From contig NZ_CP030032.1 of NCBI RefSeq assembly GCF_003258315.1, forward strand, positions 3,036,001-3,100,000: 64,000 bases of DNA, read 5' to 3'. The stretch is from Bradymonas sediminis. GTDB lineage: Bacteria; Myxococcota_A; Bradymonadia; Bradymonadales; Bradymonadaceae. Below, in pieces: positions 36,052 to 44,907 of the stretch (its first letter is position 1; the number at the start of each line of letters is the position of its first letter). A program made the position numbers and the translations under genes. Under the pieces are notes generated by a model. The model was given only the letters and a program-made list of their open reading frames with translations, searched no databases and was not told the origin of the DNA.

Positions 36052-37143
36052 TCAGCCCTGCACCTTCTTAATTTCCTCGTACTCGTTTTGATAGAGCATC
36101 GCGTTATCCAACACGATATTCAGGTTCTTGCGGTTGCCCTCGTTATAGACCTCGGCATCGTAATCGCGCATCTGACGCGCCATATCGAGCATCTCGTCGC
36201 AAATGCGCGACAAAAGGACCAGGTCACGCGAGGCGCGGTCTTTGCCGGCAAAATGCTCGCGATACTGCTCCATCGCCCAGTTTGCGCCGGCACCGAAATT
36301 CCCCGGAAGGTCGCCTTCTGCGACGTTGCGTCGGGCGTTCTGAATCTCGCCAAACTCCGTGCGATAGGTCTCTAATTGCGTCTCAACAATCTTGATATTG
36401 TTGCGATTCTGCTCGTTATTAAGCCCACCCTCGTCAAGCTTTTTCATCTGCGCGCCGACCTCTTCGAGGGTCGCGATCAGGCGGTGCATCAGGCCGGGGC
36501 GGCGCGAAACGCGCGGGCGTCCGGCGAAATGAAAGTTGTAGACCGCGAATTGCTCGTTGGCCAACGTCGCCAGATAGCTGGCCAACTCGTCGGGCTGAGC
36601 GTTGGCGCGCGCGTTGAGAATATGGTCGCGCTCCTTGCGATAAAGAGCGGTGTTGTTGCGCACGGTCTTGAGGTCCTCGCGCACCGAACGCATATCTTTT
36701 TTGGTCAGAAGCTTCTTCATCTGCGCTTCGGTCAGCTCAAGCTCCGAGATCATCTCGTTGAGACGCCCCAGGTCACGGGTGGCGCGGCCCTGGCCGGCGA
36801 AGTGGCGGAAATACTGCCCAAACTGCAGATTCGCCCAGGTCGCAAGCTTGCTGCCTTCGATCGCGGTCTCGCCCTGGGCCTGAACCCGCGCGATCTCTTT
36901 GCGCTCGGTGTCATAGGTCTCCAGGTTCTCGACCGCCTGCTCCACCATCGACGCAAGCGCCGGGTCCTGGGCGACGTTGCCCGCAGCGCGCGCCTCGTTC
37001 ACCAGCGCTTCGAGTTTCTTGATGATATCATCAAGCTCGCTGATGGTGCGCGTGGCGCGAGGCTTGCCCGCAAATCGCGCGCCATACTCGTTATAAAGGG
37101 CCTGAGTCTGGTCACGAAAGTCTTTCAAATTAAGAGTTGCCAT
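36052..37143 (-). CDS. Four-repeat (FAG-repeat) helical protein, unknown
   Basis: A 363-aa soluble helical protein made of four repeats of about 91 aa. Each has a conserved core around FAG at 24-26, 115-117, 206-208 and 298-300 (RFAGKPRATR, HFAGQGRATR, HFAGRPRVSR, HFAGKDRASR). Between the cores lie two or three amphipathic helices and a later Y-x-x-E element (YDTERKEI, YRKERDHI, YRTEFGEI, YQNEYEEI). There is no signal peptide, membrane helix or recognised domain. The repeats are clearly homologous within the protein. The gene precedes glnE by 3 bp and is probably co-transcribed with it, which suggests a link to nitrogen control. The ribosome-binding site is weak (GAGCAG). Confidence 0.85.
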   Translation of the reverse strand: MATLNLKDFRDQTQALYNEYGARFAGKPRATRTISELDDIIKKLEALVNEARAAGNVAQDPALASMVEQAVENLETYDTERKEIARVQAQGETAIEGSKLATWANLQFGQYFRHFAGQGRATRDLGRLNEMISELELTEAQMKKLLTKKDMRSVREDLKTVRNNTALYRKERDHILNARANAQPDELASYLATLANEQFAVYNFHFAGRPRVSRRPGLMHRLIATLEEVGAQMKKLDEGGLNNEQNRNNIKIVETQLETYRTEFGEIQNARRNVAEGDLPGNFGAGANWAMEQYREHFAGKDRASRDLVLLSRICDEMLDMARQMRDYDAEVYNEGNRKNLNIVLDNAMLYQNEYEEIKKVQG

Positions 37144-37321
37144 AAAATATACTGCTCACGAGATGGTGTTGGTGGTTTGATATGAATGGGATGCACAAAA
37201 TGCGGCATATCAGTCGGCCGGTCTACAGCTCAAAAACCGAAGCGAGAAGCCCGATAGCGCGGCGCGCATTAAATTTGGCACGACTCTAGGAAAGGCAAGC
37301 TCGCAGTGCAACCTTTAAGGC

Positions 37322-37341
37322 AAAAAGCCTGAGAATCAGGC
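37322..37341 (-). terminator. Rho-independent terminator of the giant kinase gene
   Basis: On the minus strand GCCTGA/TCAGGC (37341-37327, loop TTC) runs directly into TTTTTG. It lies 25 bp after the kinase stop codon. The stem is only 6 bp, so strength is moderate. Confidence 0.65.
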
Positions 37342-37365
37342 GTGCCGGGCAAATTCTGGCCGAAA

Positions 37366-40300
37366 TTATTCGCCCTCGACCTCGAGCAGGGCTTCGGCGG
37401 CCTGGACAATATTTCGGTTGATCGGGCGCGCCATAAAGACCTCGCGCGCCTGGGCGTCGGGAAATTCGTCGCGCAGCAAAATCACGTGGTCATAAGCGCG
37501 GCGCAAAACCTCTTTTCGCTCCTCTTCTCGCCCCTTAACCCCCCGCAAAAGCTCGGCGTGGGTATAGCGAATCGCGCCGTCGCCGTAGCTCGTGGCGTCG
37601 TCGAGCAGCGCCACCGCGGCGGTCGATCGCGCAAGGCTCTCCTCCCGCGCCCCGAGGCGGTCAAGCGCGCGCGCCATCACCGACGAGGCCGCCGCGACGC
37701 CCCAGGTCATCCCCGCGCTATTGCTGCGCTCCAGCGCGTCCTGCGCCTGCACCAGTGCGATACGCGCGTCTTCTTCGTCTGCGCCGTGGGTTGCCCGCTC
37801 CAGGTGCACCTCGGCGAGCACGAGCGTCGCCAGGGTCGCCAGATAGACGTTGGGGATCGAATCGGCGATGCGCAGCGCCTCCATCACGGTCTCCTCGGCC
37901 TTATCCAGGGCGCCGCGCTCCAGATAACACCGACCGAGCGAGGTCTGGCCGTCGGCGATCTTGCGACCCATGCCGGCCTTCTCGGCCAAATAGATGGCCC
38001 GACGAATCGTCTTAATCGCCTCGTCCAGGCGCCCCATATGCAGATAAGAATCGCCGAGGTTGACCAGCGCGCTGGCCTCATCGTTGCGATGGCCCAGGCG
38101 GCGGCATTGCTCGAGCGCGCGCTCATAGCGAATCACGGCCTGGCTGAACTTACCGGCATGCGCCAGCGCCACACCGGTGTTGATCAGCAGCATACGCTGC
38201 TGCTTCCCGAAGTCACCGGCCTCGGCGTATTCCAACGCCTTCTCATAGGCCGCGAACGCCTCGCGCTGGCGCCCCGCCTGGCGCAGCATCACCCCGCGCA
38301 TATTATAGCAAGTCGCCAACCCGGAGAGCGCCTCCTCGTCGAGGCTCTCCGAGAAGATCTCAATCGCGCGGTCGACCAACTCATGGGCACACTCGGGATT
38401 TCCGGCGCTCATATGAATCGGAATCTCGATCAAATAACTCGCCGCCAGCGTGCGCTTTTGCGTCTGTGGGTCGGCGTCGGCCGCGATCTCACGGGCGCGC
38501 TCGAAACTTGCGCGCGCCGTCGAGAACTCACCCTCGTCGAAATAACACCGCGCCTCGCGCAGCATGACTTCGATTTGCTCCGAGCGCGTCCCCACCCTCA
38601 TCACAAGCTCGCGCAGCTCGCGCAGCGCCTCGTGACGAACCTCGACCTCGCCCAACTCGGCCAGCGCCTTTTCGCGCAATAATAACACCTGCAGGGTCGC
38701 CTCTTCGTCGTCGCCCGACAGCGCGATAATTCGTTCGCAGATACGCAGGCACTCGGCGGCGCCGCGGTGATTAAACGCATTCTCGGCCGCGATTCGATAG
38801 TATTGCACCGCGCGCTCGGTCTCGTCGGCGCTGGCAAAATGCCCGGCGATGATCGCGTTCTCGGCGCCAACTTGCTCGGCCCCGGTGCCCGCGACCTGCC
38901 GCTCCACCAGGTGCTCGGCGATCCGCAGGTGCAACTCCCTGGCGCGCTCGGGCACCAGGCTGCGCGAGGCGACCTCGCGGGTCAGCGCGTTGCTAAATTG
39001 GTATAGGCGCGCCTCCGGGGGCGTCGCGGCCGGGTCGTAGGTCTGGCTATTGCCGCGCCCGGGGGTGTCGGCGCGCTCCAATAGTTGCAGCTCGACCAGG
39101 TCATCGAGGGTCTCACGGGCGTCGTGCTCCACCACCAACTCCGCCTGTAGAGCCGAAAACGGCGCCCCGAGCAGCGCAACCTGCTGCAATACAATCTTCG
39201 GCCCGAGGTCCAGCCGGTCGATGCGCGCCCCGAGCAACCCCTCCACGCTGGCCGGCAGCCAATGGGGATTCTCATCGCTCAGCAGCAGGCTATTGACGGC
39301 CTGGGCGTCGTTGATGAGGTTTCGCCCGTGCAATACCTCGATGACCTCCTTGATAAACAGCGGATTGCCACCGGCGCGCCGCTGAATCTCGTCGACCAGG
39401 CGCTCATCAAACTCCCCGCGCACCCCGAGCAGACTCGTAATCAGCTCGCGCGCCGCGCTCGACCCGAGCTCGCTGAGCTCCTCGCGCTGCAGATACCTCG
39501 CCCCAAGAAACGCCTTCCACGCCGGGGTTTGCGTATTGGTTTGCGACAGGTCCGCGGTGAAGAGCAAATACGTCGGCGCGTCGTGGCGTGCGTTGAGAAA
39601 CGAGGCGGTAAACTCGAGGGTCGACTCGTCCAGATTATGCACATCGTCGATGGCAACCACGACCGGCTTTCGCCGGGCGTAGCGCTGCCAAAGCCGCATC
39701 ATGGACAGATATTTGCGCGCCCGGCGCTCCTCGCTATCGAGCGCGCTAAACGCACTATCGGTAAAGCGCAGGTTGAGGATCGCGCCGAGGGAGTGGAGCA
39801 TCAAATCGCGCTCGGTCTGGTCGTCCTCCGGAAAGAACGCGTCGAGGCGCACGCGCAGGGTATCGCGCAACTGGCGAAGATCATCCGACGAGCCAAGCTG
39901 CAACATATTGCGCAACATATTCGCCATCGCCCCCAGCGGCACGTCGCGCTCCAGCGGGGTGATGACGCCGCGCACAATCTCAACGTCGCGCGAGGCCAAG
40001 CCGTTCAAAAACTCCTCGACCAGGGTCGACTTGCCGATGCCCTGCTCGCCGGTGATCAGCACGCCGATGGCGCGGTCACGGGTGCGAGATTCCCGGTAGA
40101 GATCGCGCAGCATGCCAAGGCGTAATTCGCGGCCATGGAACGCGCGATAGCTCTTGCGCAACTCCTGGAGCTGCGCCTCCTGGCTCTTATGCCCGAGCAA
40201 GCGATAGGCCTGTGTCGGGGCCTTGCCGTCGACGGACACCGCGTCCACGGCCTCGCAATCATATTTGCGCAACACCCGACGGTAGACCTGCTTGCCGATC

Positions 40301-41886
40301 AGGGTCTCGCGCGCCATCGCAGCCTGCGACAGCCGAGTACCGCGGTCCTCGGTGTCCGAATAAAACGACCATTTATAGGCCGAAGCGATCTTGGTATTTC
40401 GCTCAACAAACGCCTCGCCAACGCTGACGCCGATGGCCAACTGGAGCGGACTATCCAGGCTAAAGCTCAACCCGGCGAGGGCCTCGTGTAAATCCATGGC
40501 GATGCGCACCGCCCGCTCGGCGTCATTCTCGCTGGAGACCGGCACGCCCAGCACGATGACAAAACTCCTTTCATTGAAGCGATCGACGATCGCGCCGTTC
40601 TTAAACGCGATGGACTCCACGATCCGGCGGTAGTCCTGCAGCAGCTTATCCCAGCGCGCCCCCCCCGCGTGCCCGGCGCCCATCTCCACCACGCCGACCG
40701 CCTCGGCGACCAGCACGACGACTTCCTTAAGTTCGCGTGTCACCGTCGAGACCACCGTGCGGTCCGTGGAGCTTATCTCGCGGGTCGACGCCTTGGAGAA
40801 GAGGTCGTCAATCGGCGTGCTCTGCATTGACAGACCCGCGCGCGCCGCGTGGGCGGTTTGGGTCTGCTCGTTGGAGGGGCCGGTGATGACGTCGGTGACC
40901 GCGGTGTGGCTGGTCGCCCCGCTGCGCAGAGCCCCCGCCGGCGAGGCCTCAAGCATCGACGTCACATGCCCGGACAGGGTCAGCGCGTCGTGAATCTCGC
41001 CGAGCGAATAGAGGACCCGGGTCAACTCCACCTGAAACTCACGCGCCGACGCCGGACGCTGGTCGGGGTCGACCGCCAGAACCCGATAGAGCAGGCGCTC
41101 AAGCGCCTCAGGAACCTGCGAATTGAGCGTGGCGATATCGGGGACAACCGCCGACTTCACCAGGCTCATCGTCTCCTGTGAAGTCGCCCCGCGAAACAGT
41201 CGGCGCCCGCAGATCAGCTCAAAGAGCACCGTCCCCAGGCTAAAGAGGTCGCTGCGCGCGTCGACCGGCTCGGCGCTGGCCTGCTCGGGGCTCATATAGC
41301 TGAACTTCCCCTTGAGCACCGCCGGCTGCTCGTTGACCTCACTGGTCGCCTTGGCGATCCCGAAGTCGACAATCTTCACCGTCCCATCGACCGACACAAG
41401 GATATTCTGCGGGCTGATGTCTCGGTGAACGATCCCCAACTCCTTGCCGTATTCGTCCAGGCGACTGTGGGCATAATGAAGCCCTTTGGCGACCTCCGAG
41501 ACGATATAGACCGCCTCGCCAATCGACAGCGGCGCCTCGGCCCGCTCGCACAGCGTGATCACCTCGGAGAGGTCGAGCCCGTCGACGAACTCCATGGCAA
41601 GATAGAAGTCATCGTCGACCCTACCGAAGTCGTAGATCTGGACAATATTGGGATGGTTGAGCTGAACCGCGATCTTGGCTTCAGAGATGAACATCTCGAT
41701 GAAATTCTTATTCTGAGCGTATTCCGACAAGATCCGCTTGATCACCAGCGTCTTATAGAGCCCCTCCGCGCCATAGCTGCGCGCGCGGTACACCTCGGCC
41801 ATGCCGCCGGTACCAATGCGCTCGACCAATTCGTATTTACCGAATTTGGTCGTGCTAAAGGGCTGTTTTTCTACGCTTGATTTCAC
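37366..41886 (-). CDS. Giant kinase/cyclase-like/AAA ATPase/TPR signalling protein
   Basis: A 1506-aa cytoplasmic protein. The N-terminal Hanks kinase (about 14-290) has GTGGMAEV (25-32), Lys50, HRDIS (154-158, catalytic Asp156), DFG (174-176) and SPE in place of APE. At about 385-570 is a class III cyclase-like domain whose two metal-binding motifs are changed (VLVAEAVGV and FNERSFVIVLG, with Glu where Asp is expected), so it is probably inactive. A STAND/AAA ATPase follows (Walker A GEQGIGKST about 615; Walker B VVVAIDDVHNLD about 748). Last come about ten TPR-like repeats (about 1015-1500). The start is GTG at 41886 with AGAAGA upstream. trmL precedes it by 33 bp on the same strand. It is probably a signal integrator; targets are unknown. 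Confidence 0.9.
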   Translation of the reverse strand: MKSSVEKQPFSTTKFGKYELVERIGTGGMAEVYRARSYGAEGLYKTLVIKRILSEYAQNKNFIEMFISEAKIAVQLNHPNIVQIYDFGRVDDDFYLAMEFVDGLDLSEVITLCERAEAPLSIGEAVYIVSEVAKGLHYAHSRLDEYGKELGIVHRDISPQNILVSVDGTVKIVDFGIAKATSEVNEQPAVLKGKFSYMSPEQASAEPVDARSDLFSLGTVLFELICGRRLFRGATSQETMSLVKSAVVPDIATLNSQVPEALERLLYRVLAVDPDQRPASAREFQVELTRVLYSLGEIHDALTLSGHVTSMLEASPAGALRSGATSHTAVTDVITGPSNEQTQTAHAARAGLSMQSTPIDDLFSKASTREISSTDRTVVSTVTRELKEVVVLVAEAVGVVEMGAGHAGGARWDKLLQDYRRIVESIAFKNGAIVDRFNERSFVIVLGVPVSSENDAERAVRIAMDLHEALAGLSFSLDSPLQLAIGVSVGEAFVERNTKIASAYKWSFYSDTEDRGTRLSQAAMARETLIGKQVYRRVLRKYDCEAVDAVSVDGKAPTQAYRLLGHKSQEAQLQELRKSYRAFHGRELRLGMLRDLYRESRTRDRAIGVLITGEQGIGKSTLVEEFLNGLASRDVEIVRGVITPLERDVPLGAMANMLRNMLQLGSSDDLRQLRDTLRVRLDAFFPEDDQTERDLMLHSLGAILNLRFTDSAFSALDSEERRARKYLSMMRLWQRYARRKPVVVAIDDVHNLDESTLEFTASFLNARHDAPTYLLFTADLSQTNTQTPAWKAFLGARYLQREELSELGSSAARELITSLLGVRGEFDERLVDEIQRRAGGNPLFIKEVIEVLHGRNLINDAQAVNSLLLSDENPHWLPASVEGLLGARIDRLDLGPKIVLQQVALLGAPFSALQAELVVEHDARETLDDLVELQLLERADTPGRGNSQTYDPAATPPEARLYQFSNALTREVASRSLVPERARELHLRIAEHLVERQVAGTGAEQVGAENAIIAGHFASADETERAVQYYRIAAENAFNHRGAAECLRICERIIALSGDDEEATLQVLLLREKALAELGEVEVRHEALRELRELVMRVGTRSEQIEVMLREARCYFDEGEFSTARASFERAREIAADADPQTQKRTLAASYLIEIPIHMSAGNPECAHELVDRAIEIFSESLDEEALSGLATCYNMRGVMLRQAGRQREAFAAYEKALEYAEAGDFGKQQRMLLINTGVALAHAGKFSQAVIRYERALEQCRRLGHRNDEASALVNLGDSYLHMGRLDEAIKTIRRAIYLAEKAGMGRKIADGQTSLGRCYLERGALDKAEETVMEALRIADSIPNVYLATLATLVLAEVHLERATHGADEEDARIALVQAQDALERSNSAGMTWGVAAASSVMARALDRLGAREESLARSTAAVALLDDATSYGDGAIRYTHAELLRGVKGREEERKEVLRRAYDHVILLRDEFPDAQAREVFMARPINRNIVQAAEALLEVEGE

Positions 41887-41919
41887 GTCTTCTCTGCGCC
41901 GCTACAAAACCGGCGAACT

Positions 41920-42480
41920 CTAAGGATTCACATCACTCGGCGACCAATCTAACTGCCGAAGCGCCTCATAAAGGACCACCGCGCACGCGTTGGACAGGTT
42001 CAAACTGCGGACCTTATCCGTCATCGGGATGCGCAACAGCCGGTCATCATATTGCTCAAGCACATCGTCGCCCAAACCCTTGGTCTCGCGCCCAAAGACC
42101 AGCACGGAGCCGGGCTCAAACGCCACATCTGTATAGGAGCGCGTCGTCTTCTTGGAGAAAAACCACAGCCGCTCTCGCCCGAATATCTGCTCAATCTCAT
42201 CGAAATGGTCATGGACACATAATTTAACATTCGGCCAATAATCAAGCCCTGCGCGGCGCAGACGCTTATTATCGAGCTCGAACCCCAGCGGGCGCACCAG
42301 ATGCAGCCAGACATCGGTGCCGGCGCACAGCCGGCCAATATTGCCCGTATTCCCCGGTATTTCGGGCTGAAAGAGGACAATATGCAAGTCGGTGTCGGCC
42401 GGCGTACCCCAGCGTGCCTGAGGTTGCTGAATTACAAAACCTTCGCGTTTCTCGTTCGTCAAATTACTCCCACTTATCAT
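41920..42480 (-). CDS. trmL: tRNA (cytidine(34)-2'-O)-methyltransferase TrmL-like
   Basis: A SPOUT-fold methylase that 2'-O-methylates the wobble base of tRNA-Leu isoacceptors. The 186-aa protein has the TrmL set of motifs: LFQPEIPGNTGNIGRL (about 37-52), LVFGRETKGLGDDVL and RIPMTDKVRSLNLSNA near the C-terminus, forming the deep knot. The first ~30 residues (TNEKREG...) precede the usual start and have no family counterpart, so the real start may be downstream; no better ATG or GTG is visible. It may be co-transcribed with the giant kinase gene (33-bp gap). Confidence 0.93.
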   Translation of the reverse strand: MISGSNLTNEKREGFVIQQPQARWGTPADTDLHIVLFQPEIPGNTGNIGRLCAGTDVWLHLVRPLGFELDNKRLRRAGLDYWPNVKLCVHDHFDEIEQIFGRERLWFFSKKTTRSYTDVAFEPGSVLVFGRETKGLGDDVLEQYDDRLLRIPMTDKVRSLNLSNACAVVLYEALRQLDWSPSDVNP

Positions 42481-42690
42481 ACGCCTTGTATCAACAATAT
42501 GATTCCGGAAAATAGTTCATATACCATCGCCGCGCTATATTATAGGCCCGGCGGGTCATCGCGGCGCTTAAACGCCGGCCCATGGTCGCCAAATCACGCG
42601 TTAAACAAGAGGTCGTAGCGTGACATTATTTCCATTCTACTTCATAACTTTTGGCGCGAAAAAGCTTCTTCGCACCCCAACCCTTTTCTG

Positions 42691-43356
42691 ATGAGCTACC
42701 CGATGCACGACACGCCCTATTCAACCGCCGCTGAGACCATGATACGCGACGCCCACTGCTTCTACGAGCACGGCTGGCTGCTGGGAACCAGCGGCAATCT
42801 CTCGGTGCGCCTGGACGATACGAACTTCCTGATTACCGCCAGCGGGCGCGACAAGGGTCGGCTCACGCCGGATGACTTCCTGGCGCGCGAGATCGCGCGG
42901 CCGGGCGAGCGCGGGGCGAACTCAAGCGCCTACCCAACCGACCCGTCGCTTAAACCCTCGGCCGAGGAGTGCATCCACCAGGCCATCTACGCCCGGGTCC
43001 CCGGCGTGGGCGCGGTCTATCACGTACACGAACCCTATTCGGCCTTCTGCAGCGAGCGCGACGCCAACCTGGGCTCGACCCGCATGTCCAGCGCCGAGAT
43101 GATCAAAGGGCTCGGCATCTGGGAGGCCAACCCGCGGGTGCGCATCCCCATCTTCGCCAACCACGCCGACGTCCCCGCCATCGCCGCCGAGGTCGACGCG
43201 CATTTAAGTGACCCTGCAAATCATAAAATCCCCGGCGTAAATATCCGCAACCACGGATATTACGCCTGGGGATCTACGCCCTTTGAGGCCAAGCGCCACG
43301 TCGAAACCTTCGCCTATCTATTTCGCTATAGCTGGGAGTTAGGCAACGGCGCCTGA
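42691..43356 (+). CDS. mtnB: Methylthioribulose-1-phosphate dehydratase
   Basis: A class II aldolase-fold zinc enzyme of methionine salvage that dehydrates methylthioribulose 1-phosphate. The 221-aa protein has LLGTSGNLSVR, ITASGRDKGRL, the KPSAEECIH motif with the likely catalytic Glu92, and zinc ligands His111 and His113 (YHVHEP) and a third His about 188 (IRNHGYYAWG). The C-terminal KRHVETFAYLFRYSW is also typical. A second ATG four codons later (42703) is possible. Other salvage genes are not adjacent, but mtnP lies 6 kb downstream. Confidence 0.9.
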   Translation: MSYPMHDTPYSTAAETMIRDAHCFYEHGWLLGTSGNLSVRLDDTNFLITASGRDKGRLTPDDFLAREIARPGERGANSSAYPTDPSLKPSAEECIHQAIYARVPGVGAVYHVHEPYSAFCSERDANLGSTRMSSAEMIKGLGIWEANPRVRIPIFANHADVPAIAAEVDAHLSDPANHKIPGVNIRNHGYYAWGSTPFEAKRHVETFAYLFRYSWELGNGA

Positions 43357-43371
43357 GCTGGCGCCGTTGCC
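43342..43371. other. Hairpin spanning the mtnB stop codon
   Basis: GGCAACGGCGCC (43342-43353) pairs perfectly with 43360-43371. The 6-nt loop begins with the mtnB stop codon TGA. It separates mtnB from the convergent acyl-CoA dehydrogenase gene, ending 8 bp before that gene's stop codon. There is no T-tract, so termination by this element alone is uncertain. Confidence 0.7.
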
Positions 43372-43379
43372 CCGGGAGC

Positions 43380-44546
43380 TTAGCCGCGCTCGTCGAGCAG
43401 CAGCTTGGCGATGGTCTGCAATTGCATATTGGTCGTGCCCTCGTAGATGGACCCGATTTTGGCGTCGCGGAAGAATTTCTCGGCGCCAAACTCCTTGGTG
43501 AAGCCGACGCCGCCGTGGAATTCCACGCATTTGGAGGCGACGCGCTCGGCCACCTGGCTCGAGATCAACTTCGCCATGGCGGCCGCTTTGGTGAAGTCTT
43601 CGCCGGCATCTTTGATGCGCGCGGCGTTATAGACCATCAGGCGGGCGGCCTCGATCTCGGAGGCGAGCTGAGCGTATTGGAATTGCAGGCCCTGGAAGTG
43701 CGCGATCGGTTTCCCGAATTGCTCGCGCTCCATCATATAATTCATCGCCAGGTCGAAGGCGCCCTGGGCCAGCCCGATCATCTGCGCGCCGATGCCGATG
43801 CGCCCCTCATTGAGCGTCTCGATGGCGACCTTATAGCCCTTGCCGATCTCGCCGAGCACATTCTCTTTGGGGACGATGCAGTTTTCCATGATGAGCTCGA
43901 CGGTCGAGGACGCGCGGATGCCGAGCTTGTCCTCTTTTTTGCCGACCGAGAATCCCTCGAAGTCGCGCTCCACCAAAAAGGCGGTAATCCCGCGATACCC
44001 CGCCTCGGGGTTCACGTTCGCCAGCACGATATACAGGCTCGCCTCTTTGCCATTGGTGATCCATAACTTGTTGCCGTTGAGCTTCCAATGGTCGCCGCAA
44101 TCCTCGGCCTTGGTGGCCAGCGCGAAGGCGTCGGAGCCGCTGCCCGGCTCGCTTAGCGCGTAGGCGCCGACCCACTCGCTGCACATCTTGGGGAAGTATT
44201 TTTTCTTCTGGTCTTCGTTGCCCCAGCGCAAGATCGCGTTGTTGACCAGCGTATTCTGCACGTCGATGACCACCGACACGCTCGGATCGACCTTGGCCAA
44301 CTCCTCAACGGCGAGGATCGCGTTGAAGAAGGAACTGCCGGCGCCGCCGTACTCTTCGGGGACTTCGATGCCCATCAACCCAAGCTCAAACGCCTGGTCA
44401 AGGATCGCCTTATCCATCACCTGGTCGTGGTCCATCTTCTGCACGCGCGGGGCGACTTCTTTACGGGCAAAAGTCGCGACCGCGTCGCGGAACATTTTTT
44501 CTTCTTCGCTAAGTTTGGTCAGGGCCGGGTGGGTTGCGTTCGTCAT
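43380..44546 (-). CDS. Acyl-CoA dehydrogenase
   Basis: An FAD flavoenzyme oxidising acyl-CoA to enoyl-CoA. The 388-aa product has the standard three-domain layout: an N-terminal helical domain, a beta domain with ALSEPGSGSDAFAL (FAD-binding motif) and WITNGKEASLYIVLA, and a C-terminal helical domain with the active-site Glu in IYEGTTNMQLQTIAK (about 367). The frame runs 48 codons further upstream, but the ATG at 44546 has GGAG 8 nt before it and yields the usual length (about 380 aa). It is a short- or medium-chain type by the Glu position; the exact chain length is not readable. Monocistronic. Confidence 0.95.
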   Translation of the reverse strand: MTNATHPALTKLSEEEKMFRDAVATFARKEVAPRVQKMDHDQVMDKAILDQAFELGLMGIEVPEEYGGAGSSFFNAILAVEELAKVDPSVSVVIDVQNTLVNNAILRWGNEDQKKKYFPKMCSEWVGAYALSEPGSGSDAFALATKAEDCGDHWKLNGNKLWITNGKEASLYIVLANVNPEAGYRGITAFLVERDFEGFSVGKKEDKLGIRASSTVELIMENCIVPKENVLGEIGKGYKVAIETLNEGRIGIGAQMIGLAQGAFDLAMNYMMEREQFGKPIAHFQGLQFQYAQLASEIEAARLMVYNAARIKDAGEDFTKAAAMAKLISSQVAERVASKCVEFHGGVGFTKEFGAEKFFRDAKIGSIYEGTTNMQLQTIAKLLLDERG

Positions 44547-44745
44547 GGGAGCTGCTCCGTCACTTGAGAATGGCCGCAGTGGGCCGTCAATGAATACCGG
44601 TTCATTTGCCATGAACCCGCCATCGATGCAATACAATGCTCTAAATTCTCGGCGAATCCCTCGGCTTTTTGGCCCCAACGGGTTATACACCTGATTCGAG
44701 AAAAACTGGCCGCTGGATTCGCTCTCCGCAGGGAATGTTACGTCC

Positions 44746-44774
44746 TTGACAATCGTTCTATGCGTGCCTATATC
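44746..44774 (+). promoter_or_regulatory. Sigma70-type promoter of the peroxiredoxin gene
   Basis: A perfect TTGACA (44746-44751) and TATATC (44769-44774) stand exactly 17 bp apart in the 361-bp gap between the divergent acyl-CoA dehydrogenase and peroxiredoxin genes. The leader would be about 127 nt. Confidence 0.72.
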
Positions 44775-44789
44775 AGGGCAGCAGCCTAA

Positions 44790-44804
44790 TTAGAACAATT
44801 CTAA
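44790..44804 (+). promoter_or_regulatory. PerR/Fur-type operator candidate
   Basis: TTAGAACAATTCTAA is a 7-1-7 palindrome matching the Per-box consensus TTANAATNATTNTAA with one mismatch. It lies just past the expected transcription start of the peroxiredoxin gene, where a repressor would block it. A wider, slightly imperfect inverted repeat (CCTAATT.../...AATTAGG) embeds it. Peroxide-responsive PerR control of an AhpC-like gene is well known, so the match fits. Confidence 0.62.
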
Positions 44805-44907
44805 ATTAGGCCAAACGCTTGATATAGAATTTAACAATTGGCCACATCACCAACCGCGCATCCTTCAATTTTGAAACCGCGCGATCCCCCAAACCGGAGA
44901 CTCACAT

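Noticed and set aside
42481..42690. Riboswitch upstream of mtnB
   Set aside because: The region has GC-rich hairpin potential but does not match the SAM or SAH riboswitch cores I know.
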